From DATAXP01 sp036272935 (GTDB lineage Bacteria > Planctomycetota > Planctomycetia > Pirellulales > PNKZ01): a stretch of 12,072 nt of DNA. Made by a program: the position numbers and the translations under genes. Shown here piece by piece: positions 1 to 6,338 of the stretch. Location of the stretch: positions 1 through 12,072 of the forward strand of contig DATAXP010000113.1 in NCBI GenBank assembly GCA_036272935.1, read 5' to 3'. The notes below the pieces were generated by a model, which was given only the letters and a program-made list of their open reading frames with translations, ran no database searches and was not told the DNA's origin. The first letter of the stretch is position 1. Every line of letters begins with the position of its first letter.

Positions 1-485
1 GTGCTACGTGATCGATCCGACGCGCAGTCATCAGCCCGCCGAACAATTGCTGGGGCTCGATTGGTCGGGCACGCTGGTGCACGCTGGCTGGAGCGTCTAC
101 GACCGCTTCACCCAAGCGTTTCATCAACCATGTGTGCGGCACTTGCAGCGTCGCTGCCAGGAACGCCTTGAGCTGCCAGTTGGAGCGCGTCGCCTCGGGG
201 CACTTCACGCACCCGCCGAATCGTCGCTTGGCCCAGCATCTTCGCCACCACGCCATGCACTGGTTCTGGTTCCTGATCGACCCGACGATCCAAGCGACGA
301 ACCCCTGGGCTGAGCGCGCCATGCGTCCTGCGGTCGTGAATCGCAAGCTCTGGGGCGGCAATCGCACGTGGAGCGGAGCGCGTGCGCAGAGCATCTTGAT
401 GTCCGTGATTCGCACTTGCGACCAACCCGCCGTCGTCGCCTTCGACTTCTTGCACGCCACCCTCTGCCACCCACTCCGCCACTCA
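1..485 (+). pseudogene. IS66-family transposase remnant (C-terminal part, frameshifted, internally deleted)
   Basis: The left edge cuts into this gene, so its 5' part is unseen. Frame 2 reads CYVIDPTRSH and then VHAGWSVYDRFTQAFHQPCV up to about position 165, which resembles the middle of the IS66 DDE transposase catalytic domain. From about 180 the similarity continues only in frame 3, with RRLAQHLRHH, then ATNPWAERAMRPAVVNRKLW, GGNRTWSGARAQSILMSVIR and a DFLHATLC end. That is the conserved IS66 C-terminus, including the catalytic Glu in WAERAMRP. About 50 residues that normally lie between the two blocks are missing, so a deletion and a frameshift coincide near 165-185. The usual VHDGW motif reads VHAGW here, which probably removes a catalytic Asp. 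Frame 3 has no stop at the expected end and reads on far into the opposite-strand hydrolase gene. I infer a dead remnant. The family call is firm; the deletion length is from memory of typical IS66 proteins. Confidence 0.85.
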
Positions 486-496
486 TCCCCGGCTGA

Positions 497-512
497 GACG
501 GTAATCAATTAC
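497..512. repeat. Palindrome GTAATCAATTAC at the possible right boundary of the IS66 remnant
   Basis: The stretch GACGGTAATCAATTAC follows directly after the transposase C-terminal region. GTAATCAATTAC is an almost perfect palindrome (GTAAT, two bases, ATTAC). IS66-family elements end in inverted repeats whose tips resemble GTAA, so this could be the decayed right end of the element. The left end lies outside the window, so pairing of the ends cannot be tested here. Confidence 0.25.
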
Positions 513-522
513 TGTTTTTGTA

Positions 523-559
523 CCTCTCCGTGTTGTCCTCTGTGCCTGCGTCTCCGTGG
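523..559 (-). repeat. Degenerate CACGGAGA/CACAGAGG-type short repeat
   Basis: Read on the minus strand, the segment runs CCACGGAGACGCAGG, then CACAGAGGACAA, then CACGGAGAGG. These are three imperfect copies of a unit close to CACrGAGr. The segment begins 7 bases after the stop codon of the minus-strand hydrolase and ends at the IS66 remnant. I recall similar CACAGAGACACAGAG-like strings between genes in planctomycete and related genomes, so this is probably one copy of a dispersed non-coding repeat. Its function is unknown. It has no obvious hairpin and is not a clear terminator. Confidence 0.5.
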
Positions 560-566
560 TTGGCAG

Positions 567-1667
567 CTACTTCGCCTTGCCGGTCACGTCCTCAAACTTT
601 TCCGGCTCGTCCATGCTGATCCGCCGGCAATGACTGCCGTTGAAGCCGATCTTCGTCAGGTCGACCTTGCGGATGCGGTGGTTCTCGTAGGTGCGGAAGT
701 AGTAGGCCCGGTTCTTCAAGTCGCTGAAGCTGGTCCAGAGCGTGGTTTCAAACTCCTCGCTGCCGTTGCGCTCCTTCGAGCGCACGGTCCCTTCGACAAT
801 GTCGAACGAATCGAGAATGTGATTAGCCAAGTTGATCGCCGCGGGTGCGTTCTCCGGCGTAGTCGCGTTTTGCGTGAGCATCACAGCACGCACGAACCGC
901 GACGGAGGCGTGTAGTCGCCCGGCATCCGCAGCAGGCCGGTCCCCTGGCCGAAGCCTTTCAGCTCGACACCCGACAGATCGAGCGGCGCGGCGTTCATCG
1001 CCGACAGGCCGACGTAGTTCTTCAAGTTCGTCTCGTGCCAATCATAGGTCGGCGCGTTGGTGATCACCCCCAGCGGAGCGTCGTACACTTGGCGTTGCCC
1101 TTGATTGAATTCGATGACGATGCTGTCGCCATGCCGATCGTGGACGATGCAATGCACTGGCGGGCAGAAGCCCATGTGTGGCTCGACGGCTGCACAGACC
1201 CGCACCGAGTCGAGCCCATGGCGCACCTCGGCAATGGTCGCATAATTGCCCAGCATCCAGTTCACGAACTCCCAAGGGGCGACCGCCTTACCCGCGTCGT
1301 CGGCGGTCGGCTGCGGATACTCGGCGTACCCGGGCATGTAAAAGATTCCGGCCGCCAGCCCGGCTTCGTTCACACCGTCGACGGCGTGCTCGAGCCCAGC
1401 GGCCGTCGCGCCAACCACGCCGTACTTGGTGGTCCAGTCCAGCCCCTGTTGGCCGTCGGCCATGGTGCCCACGAACGGCTTGCCGCGCGGGATCACCACG
1501 ACGTCCCAGTTCAAGCCGTAGCCGAACTCAAGCGTGCGGGCAAACACCACCGTGTCGTCATTGGCACGCAGACGGATGCCGGTGCATGCCGTGGCCGGAG
1601 TAAGATTCAGCCCCAAGATGGCTAGGGCGGCAACGCATAGGCCGAATCGTTTCATCCCGATCATCAT
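567..1667 (-). CDS. Secreted choloylglycine hydrolase / penicillin V acylase-family Ntn hydrolase (linear amide C-N hydrolase)
   Basis: This is a 366-residue protein of the Ntn-hydrolase superfamily that cleaves linear amide bonds; relatives act on conjugated bile salts, penicillin V or acyl-homoserine lactones. The precursor begins MMIGMKRFGLCVAALAILGL and ends its signal peptide at TPATA. The next residue, Cys28, fits the N-terminal nucleophile exposed by signal cleavage, as in Gram-negative family members. With that Cys as 1, Arg17 (FARTLEF), Asn73 (DGVNEAGLA), the later ITNAPTYDWHETN asparagine and the PPSRFVRA arginine match the family's catalytic and binding positions. The usual Asp20 is Glu20. 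I chose the ATG at 1667 because AGAGG lies 5 bases upstream; ATG 1664 is equally possible. The frame is open up to 1796, but that extension would bury the signal peptide. The gene is monocistronic and divergent from the next gene. The natural substrate is unknown. Confidence 0.93.
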   Translation of the reverse strand: MMIGMKRFGLCVAALAILGLNLTPATACTGIRLRANDDTVVFARTLEFGYGLNWDVVVIPRGKPFVGTMADGQQGLDWTTKYGVVGATAAGLEHAVDGVNEAGLAAGIFYMPGYAEYPQPTADDAGKAVAPWEFVNWMLGNYATIAEVRHGLDSVRVCAAVEPHMGFCPPVHCIVHDRHGDSIVIEFNQGQRQVYDAPLGVITNAPTYDWHETNLKNYVGLSAMNAAPLDLSGVELKGFGQGTGLLRMPGDYTPPSRFVRAVMLTQNATTPENAPAAINLANHILDSFDIVEGTVRSKERNGSEEFETTLWTSFSDLKNRAYYFRTYENHRIRKVDLTKIGFNGSHCRRISMDEPEKFEDVTGKAK

Positions 1668-1970
1668 CGAAGCCTCTCGCTGGAGTCCGGGGCGTGCGTA
1701 ACGGTTCAGCCCAGGTAAACCTAGCATTCGCCGCGTTGGCGCGACGGAAGTCATTGGTAGGCAACAGCCCACGTTCACCCTAAAGCCGTCCAGCAAATCG
1801 CTTAGCCGACGACCGGATTTCCGCTGTCCGACGAGCCGGAAGTTCCTAAGAGCACAGATTTTGGTTGCTGCCGCTGGGGGCGTGGTTACACTAGTTGGAC
1901 AGGCGGTTACCGTTCGGTTCCACCGCGACGCGCCGACAAGGCGTATCTTGGGCAGTCATGGGAGCGTGAT
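1668..1970. other. Divergent intergenic region (303 bases)
   Basis: This gap separates the start of the minus-strand hydrolase from the start of the plus-strand DUF1598-like gene. It must hold promoters for both. I see one weak plus-strand promoter candidate (1865-1892, listed separately) and clear Shine-Dalgarno-like sites at both edges. I see no convincing small gene, RNA gene or long inverted repeat. Open frames that cross it are upstream extensions or shadows. Confidence 0.6.
1865..1892 (+). promoter_or_regulatory. Weak sigma-70-like promoter candidate upstream of the DUF1598-like gene
   Basis: TTGCTG (1865-1870) and TACACT (1887-1892) are separated by 16 bases, about 80 bases upstream of the ATG at 1971. 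Both hexamers deviate from consensus, and planctomycete promoters are poorly described, so this is only a candidate. Confidence 0.22.
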
Positions 1971-3362
1971 ATGACGCTTTGGCGATCACACGGTTTAGCG
2001 CTGGTGCGCGCGGCGGTAGTGACTGGACTGATTGCAGCCGTACTGGCCGACGATGTGCGAGCCCAGTGTTGTGGTGGTGGTTGCGGTGGCGGCGTCCGTG
2101 GCCGCCGGCAGTCGGTTGGTGGCGTGTTCATCGACGCCACTGGCATGCTGCTCAACACACAATCCGACGACCGCGCTCAACTGCGCGAGCAACGGCGCAA
2201 AGCGCTCGAACGCACCCCCGGCGAGATGAACGAGCCGACCGAGCTGCGCAAGATCTCGCTGCGCCGGCTCGAAGAAGCGATTGTCGAGCAGATGCAAAGC
2301 GGCAAACCTTTGTCGATCGAGATGCGGCATCTGGCCGGATTGCAGAATATTCGCTACGTGTTGGTCTATCCGGAAGAAAACGACATCGTGTTGGCCGGCT
2401 TTGCGGAAGGCTTCCAGGTCGACCCGCTCGGGGCGATCGTCGGCAGCACGACGGGGCGCCCGGTGCTGATGCTCGACGACCTGATCGTGGCGCTGCGCAC
2501 GGCGCGCCGCGCCGCCCAAGGCGGGATCACCTGCTCGATCGATCCGACGCCCGAAGGTTTGCAGCGGCTGCGCGACTATGTGGCACGCATCTCGCGCGCT
2601 GAAGACGTGTCGATGGAGCAAATCGAAAAGTCGCTCGGCGCGCAGCAGATTCGCGTCGGCGGCGTGCCGGCCAGTTCGCATTTCGCCCGAGTGCTGGTGG
2701 CGGCCGACTATCGCATGAAGCAGATCGGTATGGGACACGAAAAGGCACCGATCCCCGGTCTGCCGAGCTACCTGACAATGGTGACCGCCGGAGCGCGCGG
2801 CATGCAGAACATGACGCCGCGCTGGTGGATGGTCCCCAGCTACAAGCCGCTGGTGACCGATGAAGACGGCCTGGCCTGGGAGCTGCGTGGCGGCACGGTG
2901 AAGACGCTGACCGAAGAGACGCTGTTCACCGCCGATGGCGCGAAATCGCAAACCGGCAAGACGTCGCCAGCCGCGCAGCGATGGGCCGACCTGATGACCG
3001 CCAAGTTCGACGACCTGGCGGCTAAGGATTCGGTATTCGGCTCGCTGCGCAATTGCATGGATCTGGCTGTGGTCGCGGCGTTGATCTCGCACGAAGGGCT
3101 CGCCGCCCGCGCCGGGCTGGCGATGAGCGTGTTGATGGACCCAACGCAATTGCCGGCCATCGAGTTGGAGATTCCCAAAGTCGTCCCCACGCGGGCCAAC
3201 GCGGTGCCGAAAGGCTCGAACTACGTGATTAGCGCCTCCGGCGGCGTCGAGATTCATCCAGGTAAGATCATTCAGAAGACCGAGCCCGCCACCACGTCGC
3301 TCAGCCCGGTCCGCCGCCAAGCCGAAACGGGCTTAGCTAAGAAGAGCTGGTGGTGGAACTGA
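1971..3362 (+). CDS. Exported DUF1598-like planctomycete protein of unknown function
   Basis: This is a 463-residue protein. An N-terminal signal peptide (positively charged start, hydrophobic core VVTGLIAAVLA, likely cleavage after VRA31) predicts export. Directly after it comes the Cys/Gly motif CCGGGCGGG (residues 33-41), so the mature N-terminus would carry three cysteines. The central part contains RRLEEAIVEQM, IRYVLVYPEENDIVLAGFAE, GRPVLMLDDLIVALRTAR and GGITCSIDPTPEGLQRLRDY. This resembles the DUF1598 family, which I know from Rhodopirellula-type planctomycetes; the match is from memory. No catalytic motif is evident. The protein ends KKSWWWN, an unusual aromatic tail. The start is supported by GGGAG 6 bases before the ATG. 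The gene stands alone, with a large inverted repeat starting 31 bases after its stop. A periplasmic or envelope location is inferred. Confidence 0.75.
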   Translation: MTLWRSHGLALVRAAVVTGLIAAVLADDVRAQCCGGGCGGGVRGRRQSVGGVFIDATGMLLNTQSDDRAQLREQRRKALERTPGEMNEPTELRKISLRRLEEAIVEQMQSGKPLSIEMRHLAGLQNIRYVLVYPEENDIVLAGFAEGFQVDPLGAIVGSTTGRPVLMLDDLIVALRTARRAAQGGITCSIDPTPEGLQRLRDYVARISRAEDVSMEQIEKSLGAQQIRVGGVPASSHFARVLVAADYRMKQIGMGHEKAPIPGLPSYLTMVTAGARGMQNMTPRWWMVPSYKPLVTDEDGLAWELRGGTVKTLTEETLFTADGAKSQTGKTSPAAQRWADLMTAKFDDLAAKDSVFGSLRNCMDLAVVAALISHEGLAARAGLAMSVLMDPTQLPAIELEIPKVVPTRANAVPKGSNYVISASGGVEIHPGKIIQKTEPATTSLSPVRRQAETGLAKKSWWWN

Positions 3363-3392
3363 TCGCTGCTGGAAATACGAATGAGTCTGGGT

Positions 3393-3465
3393 TGTGGGAA
3401 GCGAATCCTTTCGCCGATCGAGCGGAAGGCTACCACAAAGTCGGCGAAAGGATTCGCCTCCCACA
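3393..3465. repeat. Long near-perfect inverted repeat (possible bidirectional terminator or MITE/REP-like element)
   Basis: The left arm 3393-3417 (TGTGGGAAGCGAATCCTTTC, then GCCGA) pairs with the right arm 3441-3465 (TCGGCGAAAGGATTCGCCTC, then CCACA). The 25-base arms have a single mismatch (A3400 against C3458) around a 23-base loop. It lies between the stop codons of two convergent genes, so it is placed to end transcription from both sides. There is no classical T-run directly after either arm. The arm length and near identity exceed what a terminator needs and also fit a small palindromic mobile repeat. Confidence 0.85.
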
Positions 3466-3506
3466 TCTTGCGAATCTAAGTTTTATCGTTCGTCAGCCGG
3501 GTTTCA

Positions 3507-4403
3507 TCACCCGTCGTTGAAAGCGAGGCTTAGCCCTTCCTCGCCGATGCTGTATTCGGCAATCTCGTCGCTGCACGCGCTGCCGCGGTGCTTGGCGACA
3601 TAGATGCCCCGCGATAACCGATGGCCATCGCGCATCTTGCCGAGATATAAGATCGTGTTCGCGTTGGCCAGCACGTCTCCTTCGTCGAGCGGCCGGCCAA
3701 TCAGGTCGTCGAGCATCACTTCGCGCGTGGTGATCAGGAGCATGCAAGCTGCTTGGCCGGCCGGATACGCATGGGCGGCCGCCTCGGCGGCGTGCTCGCG
3801 ATAATGCTCGCGGAACAGGTCGCGAGCCACCCACTCCGATTCTTTCTGCAACACTTGGTGGTAGATGTATTCAAACAGCTCGAACTGGATCGAATCGCCG
3901 GGGCGCTCGACCGGTTCAATGCCGTCGACTACCAAGCGGCGCACGCCGCGCACCAGGTTGCCGTAGATGAACGCGATGGTGATCGCCAGCTTCCGCGCGA
4001 TCTCAGCCTGCCAATCCTGCCACGCTTCGAAACCGAGGGCGCTGCGCGTCACGCGCCGGCCGTGGTAATCGAACACGTGTAGGTAGTCGCCGTGCCGGCG
4101 CCCGGGGGCAAAGAAGCCATCCAGCGCCGGCGCACGATTCGGGTCGACGGCTTCGAGCGTCGAGCCCCACAGTCGTCGGGCGTAATCGGCATGGTTCTGC
4201 GAGTCGCCGCGGCAACCCATGTCGAAGAGGAGGCCGCCATGCCCTTCAGCAACGCGACCCGCACCGGCGAACTGCAGGCCGAGCTGTGTCTTGCCGATGC
4301 CGGTGGCGCCGGCGACGACCGTGAGCGTTCCAGGCAACAGGCCACCCCCGAGCATGCGGTCGAGCTGCGACACACCGGTGGATAGCCGTGGAGGGATATT
4401 CAT
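3507..4403 (-). CDS. KaiC/RecA-superfamily P-loop ATPase
   Basis: This is a 298-residue single-domain ATPase. It opens RLSTGVSQLDRMLGGGLLPG, the typical KaiC/RadA-like lead-in, followed by a Walker A motif GATGIGKT (residues 32-39). The Walker B strand is RRLVVDGIEP, with Asp160. A later strand ACMLLITTREV and the C-terminal segment GIYVAKHRGSACSDEIAEYS match the KaiC-type pattern in which a basic strand is followed by RGS and a final acidic strand. An insertion between Walker A and Walker B (about residues 60-135) is rich in His, Arg and aromatic residues. I chose the ATG at 4403 because homology begins there; the open frame to 4478 overlaps the upstream gene and lacks family features. No strong Shine-Dalgarno is visible. 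It lies 40 bases after the metalloregulator stop on the same strand, so co-transcription is likely. Substrate and partners are unknown; it is not a circadian KaiC, having one short domain and no kaiA or kaiB beside it. Confidence 0.82.
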   Translation of the reverse strand: MNIPPRLSTGVSQLDRMLGGGLLPGTLTVVAGATGIGKTQLGLQFAGAGRVAEGHGGLLFDMGCRGDSQNHADYARRLWGSTLEAVDPNRAPALDGFFAPGRRHGDYLHVFDYHGRRVTRSALGFEAWQDWQAEIARKLAITIAFIYGNLVRGVRRLVVDGIEPVERPGDSIQFELFEYIYHQVLQKESEWVARDLFREHYREHAAEAAAHAYPAGQAACMLLITTREVMLDDLIGRPLDEGDVLANANTILYLGKMRDGHRLSRGIYVAKHRGSACSDEIAEYSIGEEGLSLAFNDG

Positions 4404-4443
4404 CGCAATGGATCGTCGCACGGCGAATCGTGAGCAGGTACCG

Positions 4444-5100
4444 CTACACTTCAGCGACCAGTAGCTTGTCGGCGGCACTGCGGCCGAGTGTCGTCTCCTG
4501 CGAGCCGATCACGACCCGCACCACGCCCGACTCAGGCCGGTTGGCCAGCACACGCCCCTGCGAGCCGAGTTGCAGGCCGGTTTCGGTGAGGAACCGCAGG
4601 AACTCGGGCGACTGGTCGAGCACGCGCATCAGCTCGAACGAATCGCCCACCGCGCATTGGGCTAGGGTCCGTCCCGAAGCGGCCTCGACCGAGCCTTCAG
4701 CGCTTGGAATCGGGTCGCCATGGGGGTCGGCCTTGGGATGTCCTAGGAACGCATCGATACGATCGACCAGCAGGTCGCTGACAGCGTGCTCCATGTTCTC
4801 TGCTTCTTCGTGCACCTCGTCCCAGGTCAGCGACAGTGTCTTGACCAGGAACAGCTCGATCAGCCGATGCCGCCGCACCACGCGCAGGGCCAAGGCATTG
4901 CCGGTCGGCGTGAGACGCACCCCTTCGTAAGGCACGTAGCGGGCCAGTCCCCCTTCGGCCAGCGTCTTGAGCATGCTGGTCACCGTGCCCGGCGACACGC
5001 CAAGTGCGTGAGCGATCTCACCGGTCGCAGCCGCCCGTCCTGCCTCGAGGCTGATCTGATAGATCGCCTTCACATAGTTTTCGACCGTCAGGCTTGCCAT
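4444..5100 (-). CDS. DtxR/MntR-family metal-dependent transcriptional regulator
   Basis: This is a 218-residue cytoplasmic DNA-binding regulator that probably senses Mn(II) or Fe(II). Residues 1-70 form a winged helix: GEIAHALGVSPGTVTSMLKT is the helix-turn-helix and GVRLTPTG the wing. Residues 71-140 form the dimer and metal domain. By alignment with DtxR, His78, Glu82 and His97 match His79, Glu83 and His98, while Glu101, Glu104 and His105 (ENMEH) match the second site; Glu101 in place of Cys102 is the MntR-like choice. Asn8 stands where DtxR has Met10 and MntR has Asp8, and Lys11 stands at MntR Glu11. Residues 144-218 look like the C-terminal FeoA/SH3-like domain. The start MASLTVENYVKAIYQI at 5100 fits the family; the frame stays open to 5895 only as a shadow of mch. 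The gene is divergent from mch and 40 bases upstream of the ATPase. Whether it is a manganese or iron regulator cannot be settled from sequence. Confidence 0.93.
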   Translation of the reverse strand: MASLTVENYVKAIYQISLEAGRAAATGEIAHALGVSPGTVTSMLKTLAEGGLARYVPYEGVRLTPTGNALALRVVRRHRLIELFLVKTLSLTWDEVHEEAENMEHAVSDLLVDRIDAFLGHPKADPHGDPIPSAEGSVEAASGRTLAQCAVGDSFELMRVLDQSPEFLRFLTETGLQLGSQGRVLANRPESGVVRVVIGSQETTLGRSAADKLLVAEV

Positions 5101-5131
5101 GACATGCTTCGGAATAGTCCGTGTGGCGTGT

Positions 5132-5155
5132 CGTGCTATGGTACAGCGCGTGCTA
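5132..5155. promoter_or_regulatory. Direct repeat CGTGCTA in the regulator/mch divergent promoter region
   Basis: CGTGCTA occurs at 5132-5138 and again at 5149-5155, starts 17 bases apart, within the short gap (5101-5206) that must hold promoters for both divergent genes. The spacing would put the copies on nearly the same helix face, so this is a candidate operator, perhaps for autoregulation. Two 7-base copies may also be chance. I see no clear -10/-35 pair. Confidence 0.2.
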
Positions 5156-5206
5156 GTTGCTTCGCGAGTCCTATCCACGGCTTGCCATCCTGCTGGTCGG
5201 CCGCGC

Positions 5207-6169
5207 ATGATGGCGACCATGACGCTCAACACCCGTGCCGCGGCACTTTGCCAGGCGATGATTACTGAAGCCGACGAGCTGCGCCTGGCGGTGCACCGCA
5301 TCGGCAGGGCGACGGTCATCGACCTTGGGATCGAGGTTGCCGGAGGACTCGAGGCGGGGCGTCGACTGGCCGAGATTTGCATGGCCGGCTTGGGACACGT
5401 CGATTTTGCCCCGGGCGACCCAGCGATCTGGCCCGGACCGGCGGTAACGGTGCGTACCGATGCACCGGTCGCCGCATGCATGGCCTCGCAGTATGCCGGC
5501 TGGGAGATCAAGGTCGACAAGTATTTCGCGATGGGTTCCGGGCCGATGCGCGCTGCCGCCGGTGTCGAAGCGTTGTTCGAGCGCATCGGCCATCGCGAGC
5601 GGCCGGCCGATGTTGTCGGCGTGCTCGAAACGCGCAAGCTTCCCACGCCCGCGGTCGTCGAGCACATCGCCGGCGCTTGCGGCATCGTTGCCGAGCGCCT
5701 CACGCTGCTGGTTGCCCCGACGGCCAGCCAAGCCGGCACCGTGCAGGTGGTGGCCCGCAGCGTCGAGACGGCACTGCACAAACTCGGCGAATTGGGCCTC
5801 GACCTGTCGCGAATCACCAGTGCCTGGGGCACGGCACCGCTGGCACCAGTCGCGAAGAACGACCTGGCTGCCATCGGCCGCACGAACGACGCCATCCTTT
5901 ACGGCGCCGAAGTGACCCTCTGGGTCCGCGGCGAAGAGGCCAGCCTTGCCAGCATCGGCCCGCGCGTTCCCAGCAGCGCTTCACTCGATCACGGCCTGCC
6001 GTTCGCCGAAATCTTCAAGCGATCCGGCCACGATTTTTACAAGATCGACCCGCACCTATTCAGCCCCGCCGTGGTGACGTTCCAGAATCTCGACAGCGGC
6101 AGCTTGCATCGCTTCGGCCGCGTGGAACCCGCGGTACTGTTGCAGTCGTTCGAGGCCATCGCTGGCTGA
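5207..6169 (+). CDS. mch: Methenyltetrahydromethanopterin cyclohydrolase
   Basis: This cytoplasmic enzyme interconverts methenyl-H4MPT and formyl-H4MPT in the tetrahydromethanopterin-linked C1 pathway used for formaldehyde oxidation or detoxification. The 320-residue length matches the family. Recognisable blocks are EAGRRLAEICMAGLGHVDFA, the Cys-containing PVAACMASQYAGWEIKVDKY, FAMGSGPMRA, the SQAGTVQVVARSVETALHKL region, SAWGTAPLAPVAKNDLAAIG, RTNDAILYGAEVTLWV and a C-terminal HDFYKIDPHLFSPAVVTFQN. The start is uncertain: ATG triplets at 5207, 5210 and 5219 are all in frame and none has a good Shine-Dalgarno, and homology begins near LNTRAAALC, which follows 5219. The frame is open further upstream to 5099, but that would overlap the divergent regulator. 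No other H4MPT gene lies in the window, so the gene appears isolated. Planctomycetes are among the few bacteria known to carry this pathway. Confidence 0.95.
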   Translation: MMATMTLNTRAAALCQAMITEADELRLAVHRIGRATVIDLGIEVAGGLEAGRRLAEICMAGLGHVDFAPGDPAIWPGPAVTVRTDAPVAACMASQYAGWEIKVDKYFAMGSGPMRAAAGVEALFERIGHRERPADVVGVLETRKLPTPAVVEHIAGACGIVAERLTLLVAPTASQAGTVQVVARSVETALHKLGELGLDLSRITSAWGTAPLAPVAKNDLAAIGRTNDAILYGAEVTLWVRGEEASLASIGPRVPSSASLDHGLPFAEIFKRSGHDFYKIDPHLFSPAVVTFQNLDSGSLHRFGRVEPAVLLQSFEAIAG

Positions 6170-6338
6170 GGGACCAGGCTGACCTTGACCCGCTGGAGGC
6201 GCGATCGTATCGTGCCGCCGTGTCGGTCCCTCCTCGCAGTTTCCCTCCCCGGTTTGCCACCGCTGGCGTGTACGGTCCCTCGGGCGACCCTGCTGCCGCG
6301 GCTCCCACCTGTTCTCGCCGCTCACGGAGCCTTCCAGG

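Noticed and set aside
132..1625. 497-codon plus-strand open frame
   Set aside because: Only its first part (to about 485) shows IS66 similarity. The rest runs antisense to the hydrolase gene and has no family features; it is a GC-driven shadow.
1668..1796. N-terminal extension of the hydrolase to an upstream start
   Set aside because: It would place 43 residues before a clear signal peptide. The ATG at 1667 has a ribosome site and puts the signal sequence at the N-terminus.
1995..3320. 441-codon minus-strand open frame
   Set aside because: It lies fully antisense to the DUF1598-like gene, is rich in His and Arg, and has no recognisable domain.
3507..4403. Circadian clock kaiC
   Set aside because: Single 298-residue ATPase domain rather than two, with no kaiA or kaiB nearby.
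5101..5895. Upstream extension of the metalloregulator frame
   Set aside because: It runs antisense through mch. The family alignment begins at the Met at 5100.
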